Shown in pieces: positions 46,241 to 58,600 of a stretch of DNA of 64,000 nt (position 1 is its first letter; each line of letters opens with the position of its first letter). The DNA is from Yamagishiella unicocca (Eukaryota > Chlorophyta > Chlorophyceae > Chlamydomonadales > Volvocaceae), in NCBI GenBank assembly GCA_003116995.1, contig BDSL01000011.1:558001-622000 (forward strand), given 5' to 3'. The translations under genes and the position numbers were made by a program. The notes beneath the pieces are model-generated. The model saw nothing but the letters and a program-made list of their open reading frames with translations. It made no database searches and was not told the origin of the DNA.

Positions 46241-49200
46241 ATGAACCTACTTAACATGATACAACTTTATTTAGCGTTAATTGTAGCTACCCTAGTTCTC
46301 TCTTGCCGATCTGCGGATGTGTTCCCTACTCAGTTTGTGGAGAAGCGACTACAGGACGATAGCCTGTCCGTGCATCATGCGCAGGGGAGGTCACTCCAAG
46401 AAACTGCGGTTGCCGCCACGGCACCTCACTGTGGGCCGCTAAGCCGCGAGCTTGTGGAGCGGGTCGCGCGGGAGAACACCGTGCTGGTCACAGTCATCGA
46501 CCAAATCGTCTGGAAATGCTTTGGTCCTAGCTACGTGGAGAACATACAGGCAGCAAATATTTCGTACTGGCTCATAGCAGCGTTGGACCCCGAGACGTCG
46601 ATGGCTTTAGGATCCATGGGCGTGACGCAGTGCTTCAACGCGCCACAGGACCGCCTAAAGTATAAGGGTTCAGGTGTGTGTCCGGTACAGAAAGGAGCAA
46701 GTGTGCAGGGAGGGGGGGCCTTCCCAAAACGGCGCTGCAGAGGGGCGTGCGGGTTCTGTCGAGTCTATCTATACCTTAGGCACACGTCTCTGGATGGCGT
46801 GGCCGTGATCTTTTGCAATGATCATCACAACAATCCCACCGGAGCACCTGCACCCGCCCATCATTCGCCGCGCCTCCAACTCCCAAACAACAACCGCTTC
46901 CCCCTCGCAATCGCGTGATCCCAACGGCTACAGACACCAACTACATGTGGGGCGGCCATCACTGGACGCAAACGACCTGGAACAAGGTACGCGCACACGA
47001 GTGGGGGCCAGGACGGAGCTGCTTGGTCGGGGTTGGTTGTGAAGCTGTCGTACGACACGGGGCGACCCTGGGCGTGGCAAGAAGGGACTTGCGAGTGAGC
47101 GGACGTGGCGCCCCATGCGCACGGCACGGTGTTTTGCAGCCGGCAGGCGCAGTACCCTGGGCGATGTGCTGTGGGGGCGCACTGCTGCTGCTGCCGCTTC
47201 TTTTCAGGCCACACGCATTGGGACAGCCTGCCTATCAACAAGCTGATGGAATGACCTGCGAACGCACGGATGGGATTAGCCTTCGAATATAGCATCACGG
47301 GGTGTGAGAGGCGGGATTGGGAGCGCAACATGCGTACGGAACATACGGCATGCACCGCGGAAGCTCCTTCCCCAGAGAGGGGCGGCTTGGCGTGCTCGCT
47401 GGTGCCAGGGTTCCCGACATCCAATTACCACCCGAATGCCATTGTGGGGGGACTGCAGGTTCACGTGATGAGGAGCGTGTATGAGCTGGGGGTCCACGTG
47501 ATCCACTCGGATGCTGACGTGGTGTGGTTCAGCGACCCACTGCCGTTCTTCCACACCCAGCTGAGCGGTCCCGTGCACATCGCCATCGCGACGGACGCCG
47601 TCTCTACTGGCAATGCTAAGGGCGATGCAGGGCTGGAGGCGACCACGAACCCACACACCAACATCAACACGGGTGGGTGCGGGCCCGGGCCCGAGTGCGT
47701 GCGTGCATTGAACCCATGTAAGCACTGGCGCTAGCGTGTTATCACGGGCCTTATACGCCTCAGTAACCAATTGGCGCAACCCTTTGCACTTTAACGGTAG
47801 TTTAGGCAAATGGAAGAACGCACGGCATTACAGGGGCATTACCCGGAGTTCATAGCCGTTCCGTCCTTCGAACGCCGCCGTGTGTGTGTGTCATTCGCTT
47901 TGCCCTGGTGCTAAACAGGCATCTATTTCATGCGGCAATGGCCCGGTGGCCTTGAGTTCTTCAAGGTGTGGCTGTCGTGGCATGACAAACAGGTTGGCCA
48001 CGACCAAGACGGTTTCAACTACATCGCACGGGGCCAGTTCTTCCGAGGCGATGCAAACATGCCCGGCGCCAACTTTGACCGGCAAACCATGGAGCGATAC
48101 TTCTACGCTGCGCTTAGTAACACCACCGCCATATCGTTTCTTCCAGCGTCCATGTTTGGTAACACGTACACGTATGTGAACGCCCGCTTGTGGGAGGTGA
48201 GCATCGCGGGCGCGTGCATCGACGGGGAGGACTTTGGGAGGTTTAAAAGCATCAGCGCGGGAACTGTGCGGGGCATTGGAGGAGGGGGAGACTGCAGCTA
48301 GGGAGCGCGGTGGGGTCGTTGAGGTGCAGTGGTGGGGTCGTTGAGGTGCAGTGGTGGGGTCGTTGAGGTGCAGTGGTGGGGTCGTTGAGGTGCAGTGGTG
48401 GGGTCGTTGAGGTGCAGTGGTGGGGTCGTTGAGGTGCAGTGGTGGGGTCGTTGAGGTGCAGTGGTGGGGTCGTTGAGGTGCAGTGGTGGGGTCGTTGAGG
48501 TGCACTGGTGGGAGGAGTGATCGATTGCGGACAGGCCGTCTGTCTGATCGTGCGGGGTTGCTGATGAGCTGGGCCGCAGGAGTCAGTCGTGGTGGAGGGA
48601 GGGAAGCCAGCCTGGTTCTGAACACGGCAATTCGTATCCACGTCTTGTGCTGGACGCCGGTTGGCGCTTCTGCACTGTTTCCGGCCCTGCAGAAACTGGA
48701 GCACCCGCTGTATGAAGTGCATTGGGTGTGGGGTGGAAGTACGATGGAGAGCAAGCGACAGAACATGCGGGACGCGATGAAGTTCCATGACGAACCCGAC
48801 TACTACACATCGCCATACGTCGTCAGCTTCGAGCTGGACCAAATGACGGTGGGCGTCATATGGTGGGCTAAGACTGGGGTCCTGATGTGATTGTAGTTGA
48901 TGCGGGAACCAGCCACGTCTTCTGCGTCTCCTGGGCATAAGGCCTGTCTATCTAGATGCATAAGGCCTGTCTATCTAGATGCTTCTTGGCTATGGCGTGC
49001 TCACATCCATCCCTCGCACCGGCCATGTGGCCATCACCGTCATTGCAGATGCCGTCTGGTTTCAACGAGTGGGGCAATGCGCGCACCGAAGACATGATTC
49101 GGTTCCACTTGACTTCTGTCAACTACCAGCTGCAACAAACGTACTACGCCTTCGCAGCTGCATTGATCTCCAACCGCACATTGGTGATGCCTCGGGTAGG

Positions 49201-50444
49201 TGACGATGTAGCGGGCTAGTGTTTCCGGGTACCGTACGTGGCAATCGCGCCCTTATGGTGCCTGGACTGGGGCATATGATGACACACGATGCGCTGGTAT
49301 AAGCAACTCCTGCGCGGCCCAAGCAAGCACGCTATTGTTATGACGTGACAGATTTTGGTTAGCAACGGCCGTTAGCCGGTGTTACAAGGCGACTGCCTGG
49401 CCTTCCGTAATCCAGCTGACATTCCTGTGTCGGCCGCGGTGCTTGCTTTGTTCCAGCACAGCGTGGCCAACAGCCGGCAATCCTGGTTTTTCCCGCCAAG
49501 GTATCACAACCCCGGAGGTGCTCGACTCGTGTGTCGCCGCGCGCGTCCTTTCATGCCCGAGATTGGTTGGATCACATGCGTCGACTTGTCATGCCGCCCT
49601 CGCAGTTCCTCTGCTACTGCTCCAAGAACTGGTACCAGACCCAAGCATGTCGCATCAACGATGAGCGCCTGAGTACCTTCCCCTTCGTCTGCTCGCTGAG
49701 CCAGCTGATGCGCGTCAAGCGGCTCGAGCAGGGGTTCTCGCTGCCCGACAACACCGAGTACTCGGGTCACAAGGTGTTCATTCGGGAGTACTCGTTCCTG
49801 GAGAACCCAAAGGTGCCGGAGGAGCTCAAGGTAGGCGGGCTGGGTCGGCAAGGGGCCGCGATCAGGCCCGTGGGCTATCTAGGCGATTGCGGCCTTGCTG
49901 AGAGGGTACCTTTTTAAGGGTACTGGATGGAGGGCGGCCAGGGTTGCGGCCATACGGCTGCGGCTCCTCACACCCCCGCCAACTGCCTCCCCGCACCCCC
50001 CCACAGAAGTCATACTTGGAGGTCGTTCCCTCCGTCCTCCCCCGCGCCTCCGGCCTGGCTCCCGACCAGCTGGTCCTGGCAACGGAGCGCAGCCCTCGCG
50101 GCTACGGCCGGCGCATCACGGTGGCCGCACCGCTAGCGGACTGGGAGCTGCGGGCGCTGCTGGCGGGATACAAGGACGTGCGGGTGGTGCACTTCCCGAA
50201 GCCGGGGAGCACGCTGTCGGGATTCGCCAAACCCGACACGCAGAAGCAGTACGACATCGAGATCCAGAAGCGCGTGACTCGTTGGTGCTGCCGCAGCCCG
50301 CCTGATCAGCGTGCCAGGAACCTCACCGAAGCGGTGCAGTTGGTGGCGCTGCCCTCTGACCACTACAGCAGCTTACCAGTTCTGGACAAAGTCATATCTT
50401 ACCTGCACGAGATGCTGGGCCCCGCGCCGAAGTCAAAACCCTAA
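46241..50444 (+). CDS. GT77-D: XEG113-like glycosyltransferase, inverted paralogue
   Basis: Predicted secretory GT77 glycosyltransferase. Eight exons: 46241-46673, 46934-46986, 47459-47672, 47919-48196, 48693-48848, 49049-49195, 49606-49830, 50007-50444. They give 647 residues. The signal peptide is residues 1 to about 25 (hydrophobic LYLALIVATLVL). The luminal domain opens with HCGPLSRELVERVA. The DxD site is HSDADVVWFSDPLPFF (about 178-193). GHDQDGFNYIARG, HWVWGGSTMESKRQNMRDAM, NYQLQQTYYAFAAALISNRT, REYSFLENP and RWCC follow. The C-terminus VQLVALPSDHYSSLPVL is encoded without the last intron that B and C have. The gene is opposite in orientation to A-C, so an inverted duplication placed it here. 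Confidence 0.92.
48309..48506. repeat. 22-bp minisatellite in the GT77-D intron
   Basis: Nine nearly perfect copies of a 22-bp unit containing GGTCGTTGAGGTGCAGTGG, in the intron before the HWVWGG exon. Confidence 0.97.
48939..48983. repeat. 22-bp tandem duplication in the GT77-D intron
   Basis: GGCCTGTCTATCTAGATGC with flanking CATAA occurs twice in succession between exons 5 and 6. Confidence 0.9.
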
Positions 50445-51805
50445 AGACAGGCCGATCGAGGGTGGTCGCCGAGGCAAAAAGCTACGTATGTTCTGCAGCA
50501 CGTGCGCGCGAACCAGGCTCAGGCGCCGTGAGCTATAGCAGTCTGCAAGGAGTCGCGATAAATAGGTTAGGAGTAATCAGAGTAATACGGCTCGACGCGC
50601 ACGGGTACCCGTCGCGAACAGGGTAACGTGTCGAAGTGTCGCAGGCACTGCACAGGATGGCAAACATGGGATGTACATAGGCTTGGCAGGTATGTTCGCT
50701 GCGCAGGTACCAGGTAGATCTCCAGGTCTGCAGTCCGGAGTTAATAGCGTTCCGTTACTGGGATGCCGGAGGCACGATGCTGAAGTGTACTACTGATGAG
50801 AGGGACGGTGGTGTCAGGGAAGGGGCAATGCTAGAATGGCTGTCGTCGCGCTGGGGGACGACCGGTGGACAGACGCCAATCCGGGATGATGTCGCAGTTG
50901 GAGCGTGCGTCGAGGTACATCCGATGGTGGTGCGGTGGAAGGTGGAAAGGCTTGCAGGGTATAACCGTTTGCCTAAACAGCGATGCATGACTGCTCTGTC
51001 TTATTATTAGATATGCACTATATTGCATGGGGGGGTCATGGTATGCCGCCATATGCCGGTAGTGGAACTAGTGCGGTCGGTGCCCCCAAGCGTGGGGTAC
51101 GGCGTCATGGAAACATACGACCAAGAAAAATGGAAATATGGAGCTGGTATATAATAAATACTTGGTCCTGGTGACAGTAACGTTGAGACGCGCCAAGGCA
51201 CCCAAAACGCGTGCTGAGCCTCATATATTCAAGGGCCGCACAAATTCAAGGACTCACCACTCCTAACGTGCAGCGACGATTTGGTTTGGAGCCAGACGTC
51301 TAGGCGTGTGGAGCAGGGCTACTCACGCTTTGTGGTGAGTTACACAGGATCATGCGTTCCATCGCAGCTTCTATTCTGCTCCATTTGGCCGCGTTTGTTT
51401 TTGATTGTATCAGCCAGGTGTGATTTCCATTGTATTGACCACCCAGTATCTAGTTGGCTCCTTGATGGCTCTGATGCCTTTTGACCTCCTTCCCATGAAA
51501 TCGACCTGCCAGGCGCACGACTGAGTTTCTCGTGGAGATACAGGCCGCGATTCCTTCAACGATGCAGCAGACGCTCTTCCGCGCTAAGTCCTTCCCTGCG
51601 GGGACAGCGACAAACGGCCGTGTCACGCGCCCCGCGCCCGTCGTCTGTGGAGTGTCATCCAGGTGATTCCTCTTGCCTGCCGTGCGGGGTTGTATCATGC
51701 GCGCGGGGGGGAGCCCGCGATTGATACGTGGAGAAAGGAAGGGCCGTTGACGGGCCAGCGTTGCGACTACACTACATCACCACTGACGTCCGCGAGACTG
51801 CGCAC
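50445..51805. other. Intergenic region, GT77-D to oxidoreductase
   Basis: About 1.36 kb. No gene, RNA or clear repeat was recognised; open frames are short and not protein-like. It should contain the GT77-D 3' UTR and the promoter of the next gene. Confidence 0.5.
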
Positions 51806-54158
51806 ATGTGCAGGTCGCAGCCGTTGAATGTGATGTCCATGACTGGAGCCGCTTGCGGTGCTGCCGGACCCGCGCGGAGCGGCAGCCGGCCCGCTGCCTT
51901 CTCGTCCGTCCAGGCGGTGAGGCACGCCAGCCGCCGCACCTCTGTCAAGGTGCACGCCAACTGGGGTGCCCCCGTGGAGTTCCAGCCGGCCAAGTGAGTC
52001 ACACAGATGATGATGTGTGGGAAGGGTGCGGTCGGAAGGGGTTGGGTTAAAGCGGGTGTGGTCGGAAGGGGTTGTGGTCGGAAGGGGTTGGGTAAAGGGG
52101 GGTGTGGCTCACCGCTGCGCCCACCTAGGCAAGGGCGCATGTGGTCGGGTGTTGGTGCGGCTGAACACCGCTTAGCAGGTGTGTGGAGTGTGCTGTGAGC
52201 GGAACGAGCAGTGTTGTGTGTGTCTTGCTTGACCCAGGGACGAATGGGGCGTACCTAGGTCAGGAGGCGTGGTGGGGGTCGATAGAGTTGGGATGATCCT
52301 TTAAAAAAAGGCGGTGGGTAAACGCCGCCTGCAAGGCATTATATTACACGTAGCAGCCGTAGCAAAGCTTAGGATCGCGACGCGCATGAGAGGCTGCGTC
52401 GCACTACAGTCGTTTCGCGGCTTGGCAGCTCAACCGTGTTCCAGCGGCTCCAGCTCAGGCCCCGGGTCCTGCTTTGTCCTGTCCGCACTCATTCCACTCA
52501 CGGAATGACGCATGCCTCTGAATCTGCCGGCGCCTTGTACGGCATGATGCCACGTGACAGGGTCGTATCCAACACGTCTGCCGCCGCGGGGCCACTGCAC
52601 AAGGTGGTCATCAACCTGGGACCTCTGGCCGCCGGGTACACGGTGCCGGGCCAGTTCGTCCAGGTGAGATAACTGGGGGGCGGAGGGGAAAGGGGACGGA
52701 GGTGGTGTCAGATGCTGCACTGGGGATTTTGAGGAAGACCCATGGCTGCACTAGGGGTGGGGCGGAGGGGAAGGGGACGGAGGTGGTGTCAGGGCAGGCG
52801 TGGCACACGGGGGGGAATACACGGGCCGTGTGACGAAGAATGCCCGCGGCCATCAGAGCGATGCTCGCTGTCTTAGCCATCTAAGTGTTTGGCCATGTTT
52901 GCATGTCTCAACGGGTGGTGGGGGAGGGGTTCCCTGCGCCGTGGAAGCTTGCGGGGCATCGGCACGACCTGCTCCGCTGCCCCCGTAACACCCCACCCGT
53001 CCTGACCTGCCCTGCGACCAGATCAAAGTGGGTGACAGCAAGCCCGGCTTCTTCGCCATCGCGTCAGCGCCGGGCGCCCACTCGGATGGCTTCCTGGAGT
53101 TCCTCATCAAGAGTGCGCCAGGTAAGAAGCAGGCTGTGTTAAGAAAGAAAATCCTGGAAACTTAGGGTTTCTGAGAAGCGCGCGGGAATCGTCGACCGAT
53201 GCAACCCGATGGACGGGCGCCAGGGCGATTGAGCCGAGCTCCCTAATTGAGCCGAGCTCCCTAATTGAGCCGAGCTCCCTAGTTGGCACGCGCCTTCACC
53301 TGCGTGCATGGAGCGCTTTACTACCTTGGAAGAAGAGAGCGGTTGCGTCGAACTGCTGGCTCAGCCGGGCCGCGTCGCTGACTGTCCCGTTCTCGTTCTC
53401 GTCGTCACTGCGGTGGCGGCGATTGCAGGCAGCACCGCCGAGCTGCTGTGCAACGCAGCAGCGGGCGACGAGGTGGCGGTGAGCCCGGTGATGGGGAAGG
53501 GCTTCCCCATGGACCGCCTGCCCGCCTCCACCACTAAGGCGGTGCTCTTGTTCGCCACCGGCTCGGGTATCAGCCCCATCCGGGCCGTCATCGACAGCGG
53601 CGCCCTGGCCGGCCGCAGTGTGACGCTTTACTACGGCACCCGGAACACCGGTGAGGCGAGGGACGGGCGGTCCAGGTGGCTGCGGGGCGGGATGCGCGCA
53701 GCGGCCAACACATTACGCGTATGAAGGCCAGGGGGAAGGGCAGGAGGGTTGTGTTTGGGGTTTTGCAAGTTTGTGGTGCGGTCGCATGGCAGGTGGATGA
53801 CTCCCTTAGCTGAAGAGAGCCTCTGCGTTCGTGGATCAGTTGAACGGATGGATCCCTTTTCGATCCCCCGAAACCACCGACCCAACCCAACCCTCGCCAT
53901 TCCGCAGACTCCACCGCGTACCTCGACCTGCTGCCTGAGTGGGAGGCCAAGGGCGTCAATGTGGTGCAGGTGTTCAGCGAGAGCAAGCAGGGCTACGTGC
54001 ATGACGTGTTTGAGCGGGAGGGGCTGTCGCAGCTGCCCGCTGATGCGGCCAGCGCGGTGGGCGCGCTGCTGTGTGGTCACAAGGGCATGTGCCAGGCGGT
54101 GACCGGGCTACTGACGGCCAAGGGCGTCCCTCCGGAGAAGATCCTCCTGAACTTCTGA
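51806..54158 (+). CDS. Plastid FAD/NAD(P)-binding oxidoreductase (FNR-like)
   Basis: Ferredoxin-NADP reductase-like flavoprotein of the plant At1g15140 type, whose substrate is not established. Five exons: 51806-51993, 52561-52663, 53022-53121, 53429-53650, 53908-54158. They give 287 residues, close to the plant protein. The N-terminal 50 or so residues are rich in Ala/Ser/Arg with no acidic residues, as in a chloroplast transit peptide. FAD-domain motif GYTVPGQFVQIKV, FFAIASAPG, the NAD(P) pyrophosphate loop FATGSGISPIRAVI, GALLCGHKGM and the C-terminal KILLNF are visible. The acceptor at 52559-52560 was chosen because it joins QPAK to VVSNTSA in frame and avoids a non-homologous stretch. 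The start could also be ATG 51830 or 51836. Confidence 0.92.
53222..53284. repeat. 20-bp tandem repeat in an oxidoreductase intron
   Basis: Three copies of ATTGAGCCGAGCTCCCTA plus two bases, in the third intron. Confidence 0.93.
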
Positions 54159-55652
54159 GCGCTCACTTCGCTGTGCCGCGATGCGTAGTATGGTTTCTGA
54201 CGATGAACGCAACAGAGCAGGCCGCGCTAGCAGGGCCCAGTTGCCCACAATTGGGTGTCGTGCATGCGCCGCCTCGCAAAGGACAAAAAAAAGACGTTTT
54301 AACTTCACTGCACCCGAAGTGTTTGCGGTGCTGTGTCGATAGTGATCAGCATGACTGAGTGGTATTCGAGTTACAAGGCGCTACTGGCGGTAGCACTGCG
54401 AGCAGATGCATGCTCGAGGTCAAGGGGAGGATCGTGCCCACACCAGATAGTGCGGACCCTGATCGCCCGATGGTTGATCGATCGGAGCAGTTGGAGAACG
54501 AATGCCGCCACACGTGCGGCCCTCCTGCAACATACGGAGGGCATTACAGGGTTCGTTTACAGGATGTATGGGGGCAAGAGGCCGAAGGTCGTAGGCTACG
54601 GTGGAAGGGTGGTAGTGGCACTGCTTTGCGTGTAGGAGCCTCCCGCGTTCACGGTTGTGGCTTGTGAGCTTAGGAATAGAGTACGATGAGGGCTGATTCT
54701 GATGGAACGGTACCCGTCAATGGTGCCCAATAGGGGGGATGTCCACGTGCCCTGCAGGAGGGCTCATCAGTCATGCTGGGCGACACCAGACCAATGCTGG
54801 CGACACCATCTCTTCGCTCACACTCAAGGCTTAGGCCCCGCCAGGCAGCCAGACGTCACCGCATGTCAACTGCCGACTAGCAGTTTTTCTATTTCCTATA
54901 GCTTCCAATCTGCTGGTTACAGGCAAAGCCAACTGTATGCAGACCAAAGTGCAAGGTGCAATCGGGAGCTACGCGCTCCCGGGCCATCTACGGTTAGTAA
55001 GTACCTCTGGTATTACGGGCAGTGCCAGTAATACTACGTTGTGGACAAGGACTACACCAGCGCCAGTGCTCCTAGAATCGTCATCACGAAAAATATCGCG
55101 ACCGCTCCTACATCCGCACAACATGCTCTGGCACTCAGTGACACAGGCAGCGCGGTCCCTGAGTTGCAGCACGGTTCCCAGCCACACAGGCACTGCCCGG
55201 GCGGACGTCAGCTGCCCTCGCGTCATCTCTCAAATTGAGTTTGTGGCACCACGCAATAGTCACCACTCGAACTCTTTGACGCCTCAGCAAGTCACATTGG
55301 AAACTATTAAGTACGGACATGGGTTCAAGGGTCTTCGTGGAGTGGCGGCAACTCCGCATATCACCAGGGCCTGCCCGCACCTCCCTGCCTCCAATCGCAG
55401 CAGCGATCAAGAAACAATACGAACGCACTGCGTTCAACGCACGGATCCATCCAAGCAAACCGGCACGCACGGCAATGGCAACGAACATTACGACAAAGAT
55501 TAATGATACTGTACATCAGTGTCTTGTGTCCAGTAGTATATTCCAGCAGCAGGTGTCTCGTCCGCAGCCGGTACGGCACCCTGATAAAACCAGTTCCTTA
55601 GCCGGTACGACACCCCGACCATCCGCCCCGCCGGCGGCCGCTTCCAGCCCGC
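54159..55652. other. Convergent intergenic region, oxidoreductase / hydrolase
   Basis: The 3' ends of a plus-strand and a minus-strand gene face each other over 1.5 kb. I see no convincing gene here. The longest open frame (about 188 codons from 54937) has no recognisable motif and is rejected. Confidence 0.5.
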
Positions 55653-58600
55653 CTACCGTGCGCCACTCGCGTTAGGTGCGCCCTCTGCTGCCTCTTCCTC
55701 AGCACCCTCCTGCGGTTCGCCCGGGCCGCGGGAGACCCCGCTCGCCGCAAAGCCCCAGCTCGTGGCAGTGGGCTGCGCACCCACGGCCGCTCCGGACTCA
55801 GCCGCCTCGGCGGCCACGTGCACGTCTGTACCCGCTGCCACGTAGGCCGCCGCTTTGTCCCGCTGTCGTACCGTGGACATGTAGGGTCGTACCACGTTGA
55901 TGAGCGCCTTGTCGAATAGCTCCTGGGGGGCGGGGGGGTGAAAGGATGAGGTGCCGAAGGAGGTATATCCAACGCTCGCTTTGGCGGTTCACACTTGAAG
56001 GATGATGTCACTCTTTCCACGACGTGCGAGGAGCGGCTTGACGCGTGCTAATGCTACGGTGTAAGAAAGGTGGCTCACGATGGGTGTATGACGGGCAGTA
56101 TGCCGATGCGGGACGGGATCAGGAACGGCGTTAGGACAGCCGCAGGCCGGTGCCAAGGCCCTCGTGTCGTGAATCCCTGGGCCTGACGCACCGGCTGGTC
56201 TAGGAACACGAAGTGCCCGGCATCGTCAATGATCTCAACCGCCAGATCGTTAGGCGCGCGGGGATCTCGCTCCTTGCGTAGTTTGTCACACAGTTGCACC
56301 GCACACTCGGGACGCATCCAGTCCTGAAAAGATGGAAACGAAAAGAGAATGGAAGGGCGAGTCGTTGACTGTCCGGCAACACGCCAGGCGCACGTGTACG
56401 AGGCAGGCGGTGCGGAGGCCTGATATTGTTTTGCGGCAGGAGCAGCCTTTACATCCTGCACCTGCGATCTGGGAGGATGCGACTTATCTGGAAACGAGAC
56501 ATTGCGGACATGGGTAAAAGGCCTGCCCTCGCCCTGCGCCTTAGCTTCGCCGCACTCACGTGTTTTCCGTAGATGAACGTGACGGGCACCTGTAGCTCGT
56601 GCAGGCGCTCCTCCAGTGGGGCGTGCGCCCAGGCCCCAGGCGCCAGCAGGTGGCGGAGCGCGTGCTGCAGTCGGCGGTGGGCCAGAGCGCAAATTGGAAC
56701 GCAAATTGGAACCGGAAGATGGAACCGGCAGTTGGAACCGGCAATTGGAACCGGCAGTTGGAACCGGCAATTGGAACCGGCAGTTGGAACCGGCAATCGG
56801 AACCGGCCAGATAGATGCAGCAGGTACCGCTCAACAGTACTCATCAAAAAAGGGTGAACCTATACCTCCAAAGGCGGGTTATAGCGCCATGCTATTGGGG
56901 ACAACCAGGGCTCAATTGCATCAGAGCTCAATGACACTGACTTCAACACAGCTAACACAGTAACCGCAACGAGAGGTTGCCGGTGGGAGGGGTGACTGCG
57001 GGTGCTGCAGAGGGTGGCTTTTCTGGATCCGCGAACGGCTGTGCGGTTCACTTCCCCCCAGCCGAGGCTGGTTGTTACCATCCGGCCACCCCGCCTCACC
57101 TCCCCGCTGCCCGGCAGCGCCGCAATGCTGTAAAAGTACTCCTTGAAGACGTCGATCTCGCGCTGGCTGAGCCCCTCCCCTGGGGTAACGTATTCGAATC
57201 GAAGGGGGCGCACACGTCGGTTATGTCGGTTGCCAGCAAAGGAGCGTAAATTGCAGAGCTGTATGGCCCACTCGCCCGCTCCCTGTCGCCTTCGGCTCCC
57301 AAGGTTTGGTGCTGCCTCAACATCCCACCAGTGCTCCCTCCTGGACCACGCGTTTCCTCCCTTCCCCAGTCACCCTATCTCCCACCCCCCGGGTCCCATC
57401 CCATGCTTTGCGGAGCGGGTACTTGCACACGGTTTGGCACCGCCTGCTCCCGCCTGCCCCAGTGACCCCAGTGGCCCCCTGTCGCCCCGCACCCCACCCC
57501 CCGCCTTTCCCCGCTGCCCCCATAACCATAACTCACCCCCCGCCTTTCCCCGCTGCCTCGTAACCCGGCCCCCGCCTTTCCCCGCTGCCCCGTAACCCGC
57601 CCCCCGCCTTTCCCCGCTGCCCCCATGACTCACCGTGGTGTGAGAAGCGGGTGCCCACGTACTTGTGCACGATGCTCTGGCCCCAGGGCCCCAGGCCCCG
57701 GATGATGGCGCCCGGGGTGACACCCTTCTCCCAGCCCCACATGAACGTCTTGAATATCTGGCCCCTCCACGACCACTTATCGCCGAGCCACCGCCGCTCC
57801 CAATCCTCTGGAGCCTTGGGCTGCGGTGCGGTAGGACGAGGAGGTGGCGGTGGTGTTGAGGCCGTGACACACAATTTACGGTGGAGAAGCAATGGCGCAC
57901 GGCAACGGAAAACCGGAACATCGCGGTTTGGTTGCACAGGAACATTTCCCTGAAAGGAAACATGTTCACATGAGACATACCGCCCTGCTATGGTACTTTG
58001 CTCGAGCAGTGTCAGCTTGCTCCCCCCGCACACCCCGGCCGCGCGCGGCTCACCACTCCCGCCGGGCAGACCAGCACCAGGTGCTGCACGTGCTCCGGGT
58101 GACGAAGTGCGTAGTTAGCTGCCAGGTAGCCGCCCAGACTGTGGCCCACCTTCGGCGAGAGGGCGGAGTGAGGGATGGGCGCGAGACGTGAGCCGGGAAG
58201 TGGCGAGGTAGCGCCGCTCCGCGATCCACGCAGAGGGAGCAGGGTGACGACTGAGGCGTGCCACTACTGCGGTAATTCAGGACGGACTGACTGACTGACT
58301 GCGTAGACGGCATGGTACGGGCCCCCCCCCTCCGCGCATTTCAAGCTGTCGGACCGCCCTACCAGGATCATCTTGGTGCCCTCCAGCCCCGCCACCCGCC
58401 GCCACTGCGTCAAGCTGTCGAGGAAGAAGTCTTCCGCCTGCTCCCGTGTGCGCGCGCGGTAGGGCGGGCGTCCGGAGAGGCCGGTCCCGAGCCAATCCAC
58501 AGCAAACAGCCGCAACCGCTTCGCCAGGCTTGGAAAATTGCTGCATCCCGTCGGCGCCCATGCAACGGAAATAGAAAGAAATAGTTTTGTACATCAGTCA

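Noticed and set aside
46673..46918. Continuation of GT77-D exon 1 to a 225-codon frame
   Set aside because: Paralogues splice at the same KY-GTG/GSG point, and the downstream WGGHHW exon restores homology in phase, so the read-through is intronic.
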